The notes under the pieces are model-generated. The model saw only the letters and a list, made by a program, of their open reading frames with translations, searched no databases and had not been told where the DNA came from. The position numbers and the translations under genes were made by a program. Shown here piece after piece: positions 43,262 to 52,082 of a stretch of DNA of 64,000 nucleotides; position 1 is the first letter of the stretch, and each line of letters begins with the position of its first letter. Source of the DNA: Acidimicrobiales bacterium (lineage in GTDB: Bacteria > Actinomycetota > Acidimicrobiia > Acidimicrobiales > Poriferisodalaceae); contig VYDH01000018.1 of assembly GCA_009843525.1 (NCBI GenBank), forward strand, positions 124,001-188,000, in the 5' to 3' direction.

Positions 43262-43903
43262 GTGAATGGCGATCGTCCTCTCGTTGCGGTCCTCGACTAC
43301 GGCATCGGCAACCTGCGCTCAGCCCAGAAGGCACTCGAACGGGCAGGTGCCGACGCTCGACTGACAGCCGACGCCGGACTGATCGCCGGCGCCGCCGGCG
43401 TCGTGCTGCCTGGCGTGGGGCATTTCGGCACCTGTATGCACCAACTGCGGGCGACGGGCCTGGAACAGCCCGCACTCGATGCCATCGAGAGCGGGCGGCC
43501 GTTCCTGGGCATCTGCGTGGGCATGCAGATGCTGTTCGAAGCGTCCGAGGAGGCACCAGGGGTCCCTGGCATGGGCGTGATGCCCGGCATAGTGCGACTG
43601 CTGCCCGACGGCATCGTGCGCCCACAGATGCAGTGGAACCGTCTCGATGTGCAGCGGCCAGACTGTCCGCTGCTGGCCGGACTGACCGACGGTGCTTGGA
43701 TGTACTTCGTCCACAGTTACGCGCCCGATACCGACGACTGCTTCGTGGCGGCGACCTGCGATTACCCCACGCCGATCACCGCGGTCACTGAGCGGGGCCG
43801 GCTGTGGGCCACCCAGTTCCACCCGGAGAAGTCCGGCGATGCCGGCAAGCGGCTGGCACAGAACTTCCTTGCCGCAGTGAGAGCCGACCAATGCCGCCGG
43901 TGA
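43262..43903 (+). CDS. hisH: imidazole glycerol phosphate synthase, glutaminase subunit
   Basis: A 213-residue class I glutamine amidotransferase. The nucleophile is in FLGICVGMQMLFE, and the His-Glu pair in ATQFHPEKSG. It feeds ammonia to HisF to make IGP and AICAR. The start is GTG 43262, ten bases after hisB, with AAGGA upstream. The N-terminal VAVLDYGIGNLRSAQKALERAG is typical of HisH. Confidence 0.95.
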   Translation: MNGDRPLVAVLDYGIGNLRSAQKALERAGADARLTADAGLIAGAAGVVLPGVGHFGTCMHQLRATGLEQPALDAIESGRPFLGICVGMQMLFEASEEAPGVPGMGVMPGIVRLLPDGIVRPQMQWNRLDVQRPDCPLLAGLTDGAWMYFVHSYAPDTDDCFVAATCDYPTPITAVTERGRLWATQFHPEKSGDAGKRLAQNFLAAVRADQCRR

Positions 43904-44703
43904 GCTTCGATCTGTATCCCGCGATCGACTTGCGCAACGGGCGCTGCGTGCGCTTGGTGCAGGGCGACTACGAGCGCGAGGTGCGCTACGACGCCAACCC
44001 GGTCGAGGTGGCGCACGAGTTTGCGGAGGCGGGCACCCGCTGGATCCACATGGTCGATCTCGACGCTGCCCGCACCGGTGAGCCGCAGCCGCAGAACCGG
44101 GCCGTGATCCGGTCGGTCGTGGCCGCCGTGGGAGACGCCGGCGTGCACGTGCAGGTCGGCGGCGGCGTGCGCAGCCGCGAGCGCGCCGAGGCGCTGTACG
44201 AAGCGGGAGTCGCCCGATGCGTGGTGGGCACCGCCGCGATCGAGAACCCCGATCTCGTCGGGGAATTGACTTCCGCCGGTCACCGCATCGCGGTGGGTCT
44301 CGACGTGCGGGGCACCGACGTGGCCACCCGCGGCTGGGAGCACCAGAGCGGGGTCAGCCTGGGCGATGCCCTCGCCCGGCTGGCCGGCAGCGGCGCTGAA
44401 GCGGTGATCGTGACGCAGATCGCCCACGACGGCATGGGCGGTGGGAGCGACCTGGCCGGGCTGCGGGAGGTGCTGGATGCGCCCCAGCGGCCTCCGGCGA
44501 TGTCGGTGATCGCCAGCGGCGGGGTGGGCTGCCTCGCCGATATCGCTGACCTGCGCGACCTGCGCTCGCCGCATGGGCACACGCTCGCGGGGGCCATCGT
44601 GGGCAAGGCACTCCATGACGGTGTGATCTCGCCCGTCGCTGCTGTGGTGGTGGCGCGCGGCAGTGCCGCAGTGGACGAACCCGACCCGGAGCCGGGCCAG
44701 TGA
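43891..44703 (+). CDS. hisA: ProFAR isomerase
   Basis: A 270-residue (beta/alpha)8 barrel that isomerises ProFAR to PRFAR. Phosphate-binding loops [20 protein letters not shown] and [13 protein letters not shown], the N-terminal [17 protein letters not shown] and the catalytic Asp are present. Many actinobacteria use a bifunctional version, PriA, that also does the TrpF reaction; here a separate trpF is present at 52083, so a monofunctional role is likely. The start is ATG 43891, overlapping hisH; GTG 43900 (GTGA overlap) is an alternative. Confidence 0.93.
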   Translation: MPPVSFDLYPAIDLRNGRCVRLVQGDYEREVRYDANPVEVAHEFAEAGTRWIHMVDLDAARTGEPQPQNRAVIRSVVAAVGDAGVHVQVGGGVRSRERAEALYEAGVARCVVGTAAIENPDLVGELTSAGHRIAVGLDVRGTDVATRGWEHQSGVSLGDALARLAGSGAEAVIVTQIAHDGMGGGSDLAGLREVLDAPQRPPAMSVIASGGVGCLADIADLRDLRSPHGHTLAGAIVGKALHDGVISPVAAVVVARGSAAVDEPDPEPGQ

Positions 44704-44734
44704 CCGAGTCAGCCAGACGAGAGGCTGGGCCGAG

Positions 44735-45517
44735 ATGAAGACCGTGCGGGTCATCCCCTGCCTCGACGTGGACGACGGGCGGGTCGTCAAGGGCGTCAAC
44801 TTCGTCGGGCTGCGCGACGCCGGCGATCCTGTCGAACTGGCAGCTGCCTACGACCGTCAAGGCGCCGACGAGATCGTCTTCTACGACATCACGGCTTCCG
44901 CGCACGGACGTGACACCATCATCGAGCTGGCCCGTCACACCGCCGAAGAGGTCTTCGTCCCGTTCACGATCGGCGGGGGCATCCGCTCGGTCGACGACGC
45001 CCGGGCACTGCTGCGCGCAGGGGCCGACAAGGTGTCGGTGAACTCGGCGGCCGTCGTGCGGCCCGAGCTGGTGCGCGAGATTGCCGATGAATTCGGCAGC
45101 CAGTGCGTCGTAGTTTCCGTCGACGCCAAGGCCAACGATGCCAGCAGCGGCGAGACCACGTCGTGGAACGTCTACGTCAAGGGCGGCAGGGAAGACACGG
45201 GCATCGACGCACTCGGCTGGGTGCGCCGGGTGGTTGAGCTCGGCGCCGGCGAGATCGTGCTGAATTCCATGGATGCCGACGGCACGAAGGCGGGCTTCGA
45301 CCTCGAGCTCACGCGGGCGGTCGTCGACGCAGTGGAGATTCCCGTGGTCGCCAGCGGGGGAGTGGGCACGTTGCAGCACTTGGTGGACGGCGCCCTCATC
45401 GCCAACGCCGATGCCGTGCTAGCGGCTTCGATCTTCCACTTCGGCGAGCACACGATTGCCGACGCCAAGCGGGCGCTGCTGGATGCAGGTGTCGCCGTCC
45501 GCCCTCCCACTGCCTGA
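44735..45517 (+). CDS. hisF: imidazole glycerol phosphate synthase, cyclase subunit
   Basis: A 260-residue barrel. Diagnostic segments are [67 protein letters not shown] and [15 protein letters not shown] with both catalytic aspartates. It uses ammonia from HisH to close the imidazole ring. The ATG at 44735 is 31 bases after hisA; longer upstream frame is not family-like. It is the last his gene of this cluster. Confidence 0.95.
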   Translation: MKTVRVIPCLDVDDGRVVKGVNFVGLRDAGDPVELAAAYDRQGADEIVFYDITASAHGRDTIIELARHTAEEVFVPFTIGGGIRSVDDARALLRAGADKVSVNSAAVVRPELVREIADEFGSQCVVVSVDAKANDASSGETTSWNVYVKGGREDTGIDALGWVRRVVELGAGEIVLNSMDADGTKAGFDLELTRAVVDAVEIPVVASGGVGTLQHLVDGALIANADAVLAASIFHFGEHTIADAKRALLDAGVAVRPPTA

Positions 45518-45574
45518 TTGATTGCCGGGTTCGGGCGCCGCTAGACGGTTTCAGTCCTGCTCGAAGGCGCCCGC

Positions 45575-45587
45575 TAGCTTCCCCGCC
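45575..45587 (+). promoter_or_regulatory. leaderless promoter, TAGCTT
   Basis: TAGCTT (45575-45580) lies 7 bases before the ATG at 45588 and separates this gene from the his operon. Confidence 0.65.
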
Positions 45588-47144
45588 ATGAGCTACCCCG
45601 GCACCCACTCGGCGACCGACCCAGACCGTCCAGCAGTGATCATGGCCCGCGACGGCCAGGCCCGGACGTTCGGCGAGCTCGAAGCGCGCAGCTGCCAGTT
45701 CGCACAGCTCATGTGGGCCGCCGGCTTGCGCCCGGGCGACCATGTGGCGATCTTCGCCGACAACAACATCGGTTACTTCGATGCCTACTGGGCCGCGATG
45801 CGCAGCGGCCTCTACTTCACGACCGTCAACCGCTACCTGACCGCCGACGAGGCCGCGTACATCGTGAACGATTGCGGTGCCCGGGTGCTCGTGGCCTCGC
45901 CCGCTGTCATCGATGCGGCCACCGAGATGCTGCCGCTCATCGGCGACTGCGACATCCGGCTCATGCTCGATGAAGCCGCTGATGGGTTCGATCCGTTCGA
46001 AGACGCCATTGCGGCTCATCCCGCCGAGCCGCTGGCTGAACAGCCGCGAGGGTCGGCGATGCTGTACAGCTCCGGCACGACGGGCCGTCCCAAGGGCATC
46101 AAGCGACCACTGGATGGCACGTCGATCACCGACCCGGATCTGCTCGGCGTCGGATTGCTGGGCGGCGTCTTCGGCTTCGGTGAAGGAACCCGCTATCTCT
46201 CGCCCGCGCCGCTGTACCACTCTGCGCCCCTGTCGTTCACGACCGGCACGCAGTCGGTCGGCGGCACGGCGGTGGTCATGGACCGCTTCGATGCTGCTGA
46301 GGCCCTGTCGTACATCGAGCGCTACCGCATCACGCACAGCCAGTGGGTGCCCACGATGTTCAGCCGGATGCTGAAGCTGCCCGAATCCGAGCGCACCCGC
46401 CACGACCTGACCAGCCATCAAGTCGCCGTGCACGCAGCGGCGCCGTGCCCCGTCAAGGTAAAGCACCAGATGATCCACTGGTGGGGTCCGATCCTGCACG
46501 AGTACTACGCCGGCACCGAGCTCAACGGCTTCTGCTACGTGAACTCAGACGAATGGCTCGAACGGCCCGGCACGGTGGGCAAGCCGCTCATCGGTGTGAT
46601 CCACATCTGCGACGACGAGGGCAACGAGCTGCCCGTCGGCGAGGCGGGCACCATCTACTTCGAGCGTGAGATCCCGGCCTTCGAATACCACAACGACCCT
46701 GCGAAGACCGCCGAGTCGCGGCACGACGATCACGAGCTCTGGTCGACCCTCGGCGATGTCGGGCGTGTCGACGACGACGGTTACCTCTACCTGACCGATC
46801 GCAAGGCGTTCATGATCATCTCGGGCGGGGTGAACATCTATCCCCAAGAGATCGAGGACTGCCTGGTGCTGCACCCCAAGGTGGCAGACGCCGCAGTGTT
46901 CGGCGTGCCCAATGACGATTTCGGCGAAGAAGTGAAGGCCGTCGTGCAGCCGCTAGCCGGCGTGGAACCCGGTGACGCATTGGCGACCGAGTTGCTGGGG
47001 TACTGCCGCGAGCACCTCGCGAACTACAAGGTGCCCCGGTCGATCGACTTCCGTGACGAGCTGCCCCGCCATCCCACCGGCAAGCTCTACAAGCGCATCC
47101 TGCGCGACGAGTACTGGGGCGACCGGTCCTCGCGCATCGTGTAG
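45588..47144 (+). CDS. acyl-CoA synthetase (AMP-forming)
   Basis: A 518-residue adenylate-forming enzyme. The P-loop-like motif is AMLYSSGTTGRPKGIKRP, the adenine-binding segment HEYYAGTEL, then WSTLGDVGRVDDDGYLYLTDR with the conserved Asp, and the terminal catalytic lysine in HPTGKLYKRIL. It activates a carboxylic acid to the acyl-CoA via acyl-AMP. Relatives are called fatty-acid-CoA ligases; the chain length is unknown. It begins at ATG 45588 from its own leaderless promoter. Confidence 0.92.
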   Translation: MSYPGTHSATDPDRPAVIMARDGQARTFGELEARSCQFAQLMWAAGLRPGDHVAIFADNNIGYFDAYWAAMRSGLYFTTVNRYLTADEAAYIVNDCGARVLVASPAVIDAATEMLPLIGDCDIRLMLDEAADGFDPFEDAIAAHPAEPLAEQPRGSAMLYSSGTTGRPKGIKRPLDGTSITDPDLLGVGLLGGVFGFGEGTRYLSPAPLYHSAPLSFTTGTQSVGGTAVVMDRFDAAEALSYIERYRITHSQWVPTMFSRMLKLPESERTRHDLTSHQVAVHAAAPCPVKVKHQMIHWWGPILHEYYAGTELNGFCYVNSDEWLERPGTVGKPLIGVIHICDDEGNELPVGEAGTIYFEREIPAFEYHNDPAKTAESRHDDHELWSTLGDVGRVDDDGYLYLTDRKAFMIISGGVNIYPQEIEDCLVLHPKVADAAVFGVPNDDFGEEVKAVVQPLAGVEPGDALATELLGYCREHLANYKVPRSIDFRDELPRHPTGKLYKRILRDEYWGDRSSRIV

Positions 47145-47156
47145 GAGACTGAGCCG

Positions 47157-47903
47157 CTACTGCAGGCTGCTCACGAACGAGGCGATCTTCTCGCCGACAA
47201 CCCGTGCGTGGCCCATCAGGAAGTGATCGCCGCCAGAGATCACGTCGACTTGGGTGTTCGTCCAGCTCTCGGTGATCTCGACTGCTTCCGCGGGGGAGCG
47301 GAACTGGTCGTGCTCGGGCACCAGCAGCAGCTTGGGCCGAGGATCGGCTGCGGCGCCCATCGATGCGGGGTCGACGATCCGCAACGGCGCGGCAATGCCG
47401 ATCCATGCCGACAAGGCGTCGTGTCCAGCCGCGAGCGAAACATCGCCGCCGAACGACCAGCCGGCCGAGACGACCGGCGGCGGATCAGCGGTGCCCGACC
47501 GGTCGGCCGCAAGGCGCACGGCTGCGTCGAACGCCGCCGCGGCGTCGAGCCGTTCGGCTTTCCCGTCGTCGTGGCTGCCGCCAGAGCGGCCTGTGCCGCG
47601 GAAGTTGTAGCGAAGCGCTGCGATGCCGCTCGCAGGCAGCGCCCGGAAAAGGTGATCGACAAGCGGATTCCACATGTCACCGCCGTACAGCGGGTGAGGG
47701 TGGGACAGCACAGCCACCGCGGCCGCGGTGCCGCCGGAACTGCCGTCGTCGGACCCAGCGCTTTGGGGCCGGCGCGAGCCGGGCCAGGCAGCCTCGGCCT
47801 CGAGCTCGATGCCGTCTGAGGTCACGGCCTCGACGGCGAACGCCTCGACCGTGAAGGGAGGCCCAGGAGCGGGCGTGCCACCGGAATTCTCTGCGTCAAT
47901 CAC
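47157..47903 (-). CDS. alpha/beta hydrolase
   Basis: A 248-residue alpha/beta hydrolase. The nucleophile elbow is SAGWSFGGDVSLAAG, the oxyanion region VLSHPHPLYGGDMWNPLV, an NFRGTGRSGG loop follows, and the acid/histidine pair is near VPEHDQFRSPAEAV and GGDHFLMGH. This layout matches YtxM/CocE-like or dienelactone-hydrolase-like proteins of unknown substrate. The GTG at 47903 is eight bases after a TACCGT hexamer that lies in a palindrome shared with the divergent gene. The longer frame upstream overlaps that gene antisense. Confidence 0.85.
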   Translation of the reverse strand: MIDAENSGGTPAPGPPFTVEAFAVEAVTSDGIELEAEAAWPGSRRPQSAGSDDGSSGGTAAAVAVLSHPHPLYGGDMWNPLVDHLFRALPASGIAALRYNFRGTGRSGGSHDDGKAERLDAAAAFDAAVRLAADRSGTADPPPVVSAGWSFGGDVSLAAGHDALSAWIGIAAPLRIVDPASMGAAADPRPKLLLVPEHDQFRSPAEAVEITESWTNTQVDVISGGDHFLMGHARVVGEKIASFVSSLQ

Positions 47904-47928
47904 GCTGGTGAACGGTACCGTGCGGGCG
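47904..47928. promoter_or_regulatory. palindromic bidirectional leaderless promoter
   Basis: The perfect palindrome ACGGTACCGT (47912-47921) contains TACCGT on both strands. The plus copy (47916-47921) lies 7 bases before GTG 47929 and the minus copy (47917-47912) lies 8 bases before GTG 47903. The two hexamers overlap by two bases. Confidence 0.6.
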
Positions 47929-48387
47929 GTGAGCGCTCCCGAGACCAGCAACGAGCATGGCGCCGCTTCGGCGACGAAACCCGCCCGTGCCTCGAAGAGC
48001 TCGAAGTCCGGCAGTCGCCCGAAGACCGCGGCCAGCAAGCCGAAGCCGTCCGCACCGCCCGACTCCGACGGCGAGCGCCGGCCCATCAAGATGCTGCATG
48101 ATCGGCTGCTTGTGCGGCTGCCCAACGACGGCTCGGAGCGGCGCACCAGTGGCGGCATCCTGATCCCCGCGACAGCTCAGCAGAACAAGCGCCTCGTGTG
48201 GGGTGAAGTCATCGGCGCAGGGCCGAACGTCCGGACCGCCCAGGAAGGCGATCGGGTGCTGTTCAGCCCCGAGGATCGCCATGAGGTCGAGGTGCACGGC
48301 GACGATTTCCTGATCCTGCGCGAGCGGGATGTGCATGCCATCGCTGCGCCTCGAATTGAGCCCGGCAGCACCGGCCTGTACCTGTGA
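47929..48387 (+). CDS. GroES-like co-chaperonin domain protein with Lys/Ala/Ser-rich N-terminal extension
   Basis: A 152-residue protein. Residues about 52-150 form a Cpn10/GroES-type domain: IKMLHDRLLVRLPNDGSERRTSGGILIPATAQQ-like sequence including the mobile-loop position, and WGEVIGAGPNVRTAQEGDRVLF. Residues 1-50 are a polar, low-complexity Ala/Ser/Lys/Pro tail not found in GroES, so the protein is about 50 residues longer than usual. No groEL is adjacent. It may be a paralogue rather than the main co-chaperonin. The start is GTG 47929, set by the shared palindromic promoter. Confidence 0.8.
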   Translation: MSAPETSNEHGAASATKPARASKSSKSGSRPKTAASKPKPSAPPDSDGERRPIKMLHDRLLVRLPNDGSERRTSGGILIPATAQQNKRLVWGEVIGAGPNVRTAQEGDRVLFSPEDRHEVEVHGDDFLILRERDVHAIAAPRIEPGSTGLYL

Positions 48388-48430
48388 TCGTGCGGCTCTG
48401 CCTTCGGGCCTGCGCAATGACCCAGATCCG

Positions 48431-50650
48431 ATGAGCACGGGCGAGACGCAGTTCCAGACCGGCGGCGGCATCACCGTCTCGCTCGCTGCGTCGACGGTCG
48501 ATGGCAATGCCGAGATCGAAAACCTCGTGGACCGGCTGGACGAGGCTCGGGGGGTGCTGCTGTCGTCGAGCTACGAATACCCTGGCCGCTACACCCGCTG
48601 GGACATGGGCTTCGCCGACCCGCCGCTGGCCATCACCAGCCGGGCGCAGGACATCTGGGTGAGCGCCCTGAACGAGCGGGGCACCGTGCTGCTGGAGCCG
48701 GTTTACGAGGCGCTGGCAGCGCTAGGCAGCACCGCTGGCATCGTCGACCTCCGCCATGAGCCCGGCGATGCCGCAGGCGCCGTGGTCTGCCGTGTGGAGC
48801 GGGCCGACCGGCGTTTCGAGGAAGAAGATCGCAGCCGCCAGCCGTCCACGTTCACGGTTGTGCGCGCCCTCGTGAATCTGTTCTCCTGCGACGATCCGCA
48901 CCTGGGCCTGTACGGGGCGTTCGGCTACGACCTTGCCTTCCAGTTCGAGCCCATCGCGCTGACGCTGCCGCGCCCGGCCGAACAGCGCGACCTGGTGCTC
49001 TACCTGCCCGACGACCTGCTCATCGTGGACCACGAGGGCGGCATTGCCCAGCGCTTCCGATACGACTTCGCCGTGGACGGCCGCAGCACCGCCGGGCTGG
49101 CGGGCGGCGGTGCGCGCGTGCTGTACGAGCCCGACTTCGAGCTGGAGGCGAGCTGCGACCATGAACCCGGCGGCTATGCGGCGGGCGTGCGTGCGGCCCA
49201 CGAGTACTTCGCCCGGGGCGACCTCTTCGAAGTGGTCACGAGCCAGATGTTCTCCGAGCCCTGCATCGAGTCTCCCGCAGAACTGTTCCGCCGGCTCAAA
49301 GAGCAGAACCCTGCGCCGTACGGGTTCCTGATCAACCTCGGCCCGGCTTCAGCCGGGCGCGGGGAGCACAGTGTTGCAGGAGAGAGCGGAGAGTGGCTCA
49401 TCGGTGCCTCGCCCGAGATGTACGTGCGGGTCGAGGGCGAGCGAGTCGAGACCTGCCCGATCTCAGGCACTATCGCCCGAGGCCAAGACCCCATCGACGA
49501 CGCCTCGCAGATACTGGCGCTGCTCAACTCGGCGAAGGACGAGTCGGAGTTGACGATGTGCACCGATGTCGACCGCAATGACAAGAGCCGCATCTGTGTG
49601 CCTGGGTCCGTCAAAGTGATCGGCCGCCGCCAGATTGAGATGTACTCCCGCCTCATCCACACGGTCGACCATGTGGAGGGGCGTCTGCGCTCCGGCTTCG
49701 ATGCACTTGACGCATTCCTGTCGCACACGTGGGCGGTCACGGTGACCGGCGCGCCCAAGACGGCGGCGATGATGTTCCTCGAACAGCACGAACGCACTGC
49801 CCGGGCTTGGTATGGGGGCGCAGTTGGCAAGGTGGGCTTCGACGGCAGCCTCAACACCGGGCTCACGCTCCGCACGATCCGCGTCGCCGATGGGCATGCA
49901 GAGGTGCGCGTGGGCGCCACGCTGCTGTGGGACTCCGAGCCCGACGAGGAGGAATCGGAGACCGAGCTCAAGGCGTCGGCGTTCCTCGACGCGATCCGCC
50001 GGCCGCGCTCGGCGGCGGCCACAGGGGTTGCGGCTTCGGTCCCCAGTGATCGGCGGGTGCTGCTGGTGGATCACCTCGACTCGTTCGTGCACACACTGGC
50101 GAACTACCTGCGCCAGACGGGTGCCACGGTGGTGACCCGCCGGGCCGGCTTTCCCACCGAGGAGATCAGCGCCGACAACTTCGACCTCATCGTGCTGTCG
50201 CCGGGCCCCGGCCGGCCCGACGACTTCAGCATCGGACCGGTGGTGCGCGCCTCGCTGGATGCCGGGCTGCCGCTGTTCGGGGTGTGCTTGGGATTACAGG
50301 GCATCGTGGAGTACTTCGGCGGCGAGCTGGGCCAGCTCTCCACGCCCATGCACGGCAAGCCGTCTGCCATCCGCATCCTCGGCGGGCAGCTGCTCGACGG
50401 GCTGCCAAAGGAGTTCCGGGCGGGCCGCTACCACTCGCTGTTCGCCCGCCGCTCCGAAGTACCCGATTCGCTCGAGGTGACGGCAGTCAGTCTCGATGAC
50501 GACATCGTCATGGCGGTGGAGCACCGTGAGCTGCCCGTTGCGGCCGTGCAGTTCCACCCGGAGTCGATCATGTCGCTCGACGACGGGGTGGGGCTCGCGC
50601 TGATTCGCAACGCCGTCGACCGTTTGGTGCCCGGATGGAGGGCTGGATGA
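48431..50650 (+). CDS. trpE(G): fused anthranilate synthase (component I and glutaminase)
   Basis: A 739-residue fusion. Residues about 1-520 are TrpE: the tryptophan-site segment LLSSSYEYPGRYTRWDMGF and the chorismate-binding part with GTIARGQDPIDDA, DESELTMCTDVDRNDKSRI and THTWAVTVTGAPK. Residues about 540-735 are the class I glutaminase: RVLLVDHLDSFVHTLANYL, LFGVCLGLQG with the nucleophilic cysteine, and AAVQFHPESIMS. It makes anthranilate from chorismate and glutamine. Fused TrpE(G) is best known from alphaproteobacteria and some other lineages. ygfZ overlaps its stop. Confidence 0.93.
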   Translation: MSTGETQFQTGGGITVSLAASTVDGNAEIENLVDRLDEARGVLLSSSYEYPGRYTRWDMGFADPPLAITSRAQDIWVSALNERGTVLLEPVYEALAALGSTAGIVDLRHEPGDAAGAVVCRVERADRRFEEEDRSRQPSTFTVVRALVNLFSCDDPHLGLYGAFGYDLAFQFEPIALTLPRPAEQRDLVLYLPDDLLIVDHEGGIAQRFRYDFAVDGRSTAGLAGGGARVLYEPDFELEASCDHEPGGYAAGVRAAHEYFARGDLFEVVTSQMFSEPCIESPAELFRRLKEQNPAPYGFLINLGPASAGRGEHSVAGESGEWLIGASPEMYVRVEGERVETCPISGTIARGQDPIDDASQILALLNSAKDESELTMCTDVDRNDKSRICVPGSVKVIGRRQIEMYSRLIHTVDHVEGRLRSGFDALDAFLSHTWAVTVTGAPKTAAMMFLEQHERTARAWYGGAVGKVGFDGSLNTGLTLRTIRVADGHAEVRVGATLLWDSEPDEEESETELKASAFLDAIRRPRSAAATGVAASVPSDRRVLLVDHLDSFVHTLANYLRQTGATVVTRRAGFPTEEISADNFDLIVLSPGPGRPDDFSIGPVVRASLDAGLPLFGVCLGLQGIVEYFGGELGQLSTPMHGKPSAIRILGGQLLDGLPKEFRAGRYHSLFARRSEVPDSLEVTAVSLDDDIVMAVEHRELPVAAVQFHPESIMSLDDGVGLALIRNAVDRLVPGWRAG

Positions 50651-51531
50651 CTGTCGTGCCTGTGCTCGATCGGTTGGTGACGGCGACGGTCCCGCGCGAG
50701 GTGCTCGTGGTGACCGGACCCGAGGCCGCCGGATACCTGCAGGGCCAGGTCTCTGCCGACGTGGGAGCCATGGAGGTCGGCCAGAGCGCGCTGTCGTTCC
50801 TGCTGGAGCCACGAGGCCGGATCGAGGCGCTCTTCGTCATCAGCCGGACCGGCCCTGAGACCTACATTGCCGACATCGAGCCCGGTTTCGGTGAGGCCAT
50901 GTCGGCATCGCTTGAGCGCTTCAAGCTGCGGACCCGCGCCGATTTCTCTCTGCATGAATGGCAGATGCACGCCGTGCGCGGGCCCCGCGCGGAAGGCGAA
51001 TCGACAGTCGGCGCTTCGAGCACTGGCCCGGCCGAGGCCCCAGAGCAGGTGGTGCGCCCCACGCACTGGCCGCTGGCCAGCGGCCACGACCTGCTGGCCG
51101 GCCCCGACAGCGAGGCCGTTGCGTTCGCCGAGGGTGCCGAACAGGTCTCGGCCGCTGAGTTCGAGGCGCTACGCATGGCCTACGGCGTTCCGGCCATGGG
51201 CATCGAGATTCAACCGGGCGACATACCCAACGAAACCGGCCTCGTCGAGCAAGCTGCGTCGTTCACCAAGGGCTGCTACCGAGGCCAGGAGCTGGTGGAG
51301 CGAATTGACTCGCGGACAGGTGGGCGCCGGTGCATTCAGCGCTTCCGAGCTACCGGCGACGTCTCGCCAGGTGACGGGCTGTGCGGCACCGACGGCGCTG
51401 GTGTCGGCACCGTGCTGAGTGCTGCTTTGCTGGCTGGCGCCATTGTCGGATTCGCATCGGTGCAACGAGATGTCGGCGGCGAGGTGCGCGTTGACGGCGG
51501 ACCGACCGTCGTTCTTGCCGATTTGTTCTGA
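50647..51531 (+). CDS. ygfZ: folate-dependent YgfZ-type Fe-S assembly/repair protein
   Basis: A 294-residue GcvT-like tetrahydrofolate-binding protein. The hallmark motif KGCYRGQE is present, preceded by GIEIQPGDIPNETGLVEQAA, and the N-terminus has VLVVTGPEAAGYLQGQVSADV. YgfZ proteins help maintain certain Fe-S enzymes. The ATG at 50647 overlaps the trpE(G) stop (ATGA). Its coupling to tryptophan synthesis is more likely convenience than function. Confidence 0.9.
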   Translation: MTVVPVLDRLVTATVPREVLVVTGPEAAGYLQGQVSADVGAMEVGQSALSFLLEPRGRIEALFVISRTGPETYIADIEPGFGEAMSASLERFKLRTRADFSLHEWQMHAVRGPRAEGESTVGASSTGPAEAPEQVVRPTHWPLASGHDLLAGPDSEAVAFAEGAEQVSAAEFEALRMAYGVPAMGIEIQPGDIPNETGLVEQAASFTKGCYRGQELVERIDSRTGGRRCIQRFRATGDVSPGDGLCGTDGAGVGTVLSAALLAGAIVGFASVQRDVGGEVRVDGGPTVVLADLF

Positions 51532-51693
51532 TCTCGCGGCTCCGCTCATCTGCATGTAACCGCTGCGGCGTCGGGTGGGTTCGCAATGACGCCCGCGGCG
51601 GTGCGCGTCGTGCGAGCCGAAGCCGTCGCAGGGTTCGCTACCGGTACGCTCGCAGGCTGTTGTTGAGTCAAACGGACCGCAGGGAGCAACGAC

Positions 51694-52008
51694 ATGGCAA
51701 AGACGGCACTCCTGGCCAAGCTGACCGCCAAGGAAGGCATGCGTGACGAGTTGCTCGCAGTGATCGCCGACATCGGCATGAGCAACGTCGCCGGCGAGCC
51801 GGGCACCGAGGTGTACGCCGCCCACAAGGATCGGAACGACGCAGACGTTGTGTGGTTCTACGAGCTGTACAGCGACCAGGATGCGCTCGCAGCCCACGGC
51901 GGCTCCGAGCAGATGAAGGTCTTCGGCCAGGCGACGCGGGAGTTCATGGCGGCCCGTCCTGAGCTCATCTTCCTGGACCCGGCCGTGGCCAAGGGTCTCG
52001 ACTTCTGA
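51694..52008 (+). CDS. antibiotic biosynthesis monooxygenase (ABM) domain protein
   Basis: A 104-residue ferredoxin-like ABM-fold protein (MAKTALLAKLTAKEGMRDEL, DADVVWFYELYSDQDALAAH). Such small dimeric proteins act as quinone monooxygenases, haem-degrading enzymes or have unknown substrates. Strong ribosome site AGGGAG upstream. The 162-base gap before it contains a possible -10 (TACGCT 51645-51650), giving a leader of about 40 bases. The specific function is unknown. Confidence 0.82.
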   Translation: MAKTALLAKLTAKEGMRDELLAVIADIGMSNVAGEPGTEVYAAHKDRNDADVVWFYELYSDQDALAAHGGSEQMKVFGQATREFMAARPELIFLDPAVAKGLDF

Positions 52009-52082
52009 CACTGGCCCAGCGACCACGAGCGGGATACATAGGCCCGCTGCCGCGAGGGATCGCCTGACATGCCGGTAGTGAC

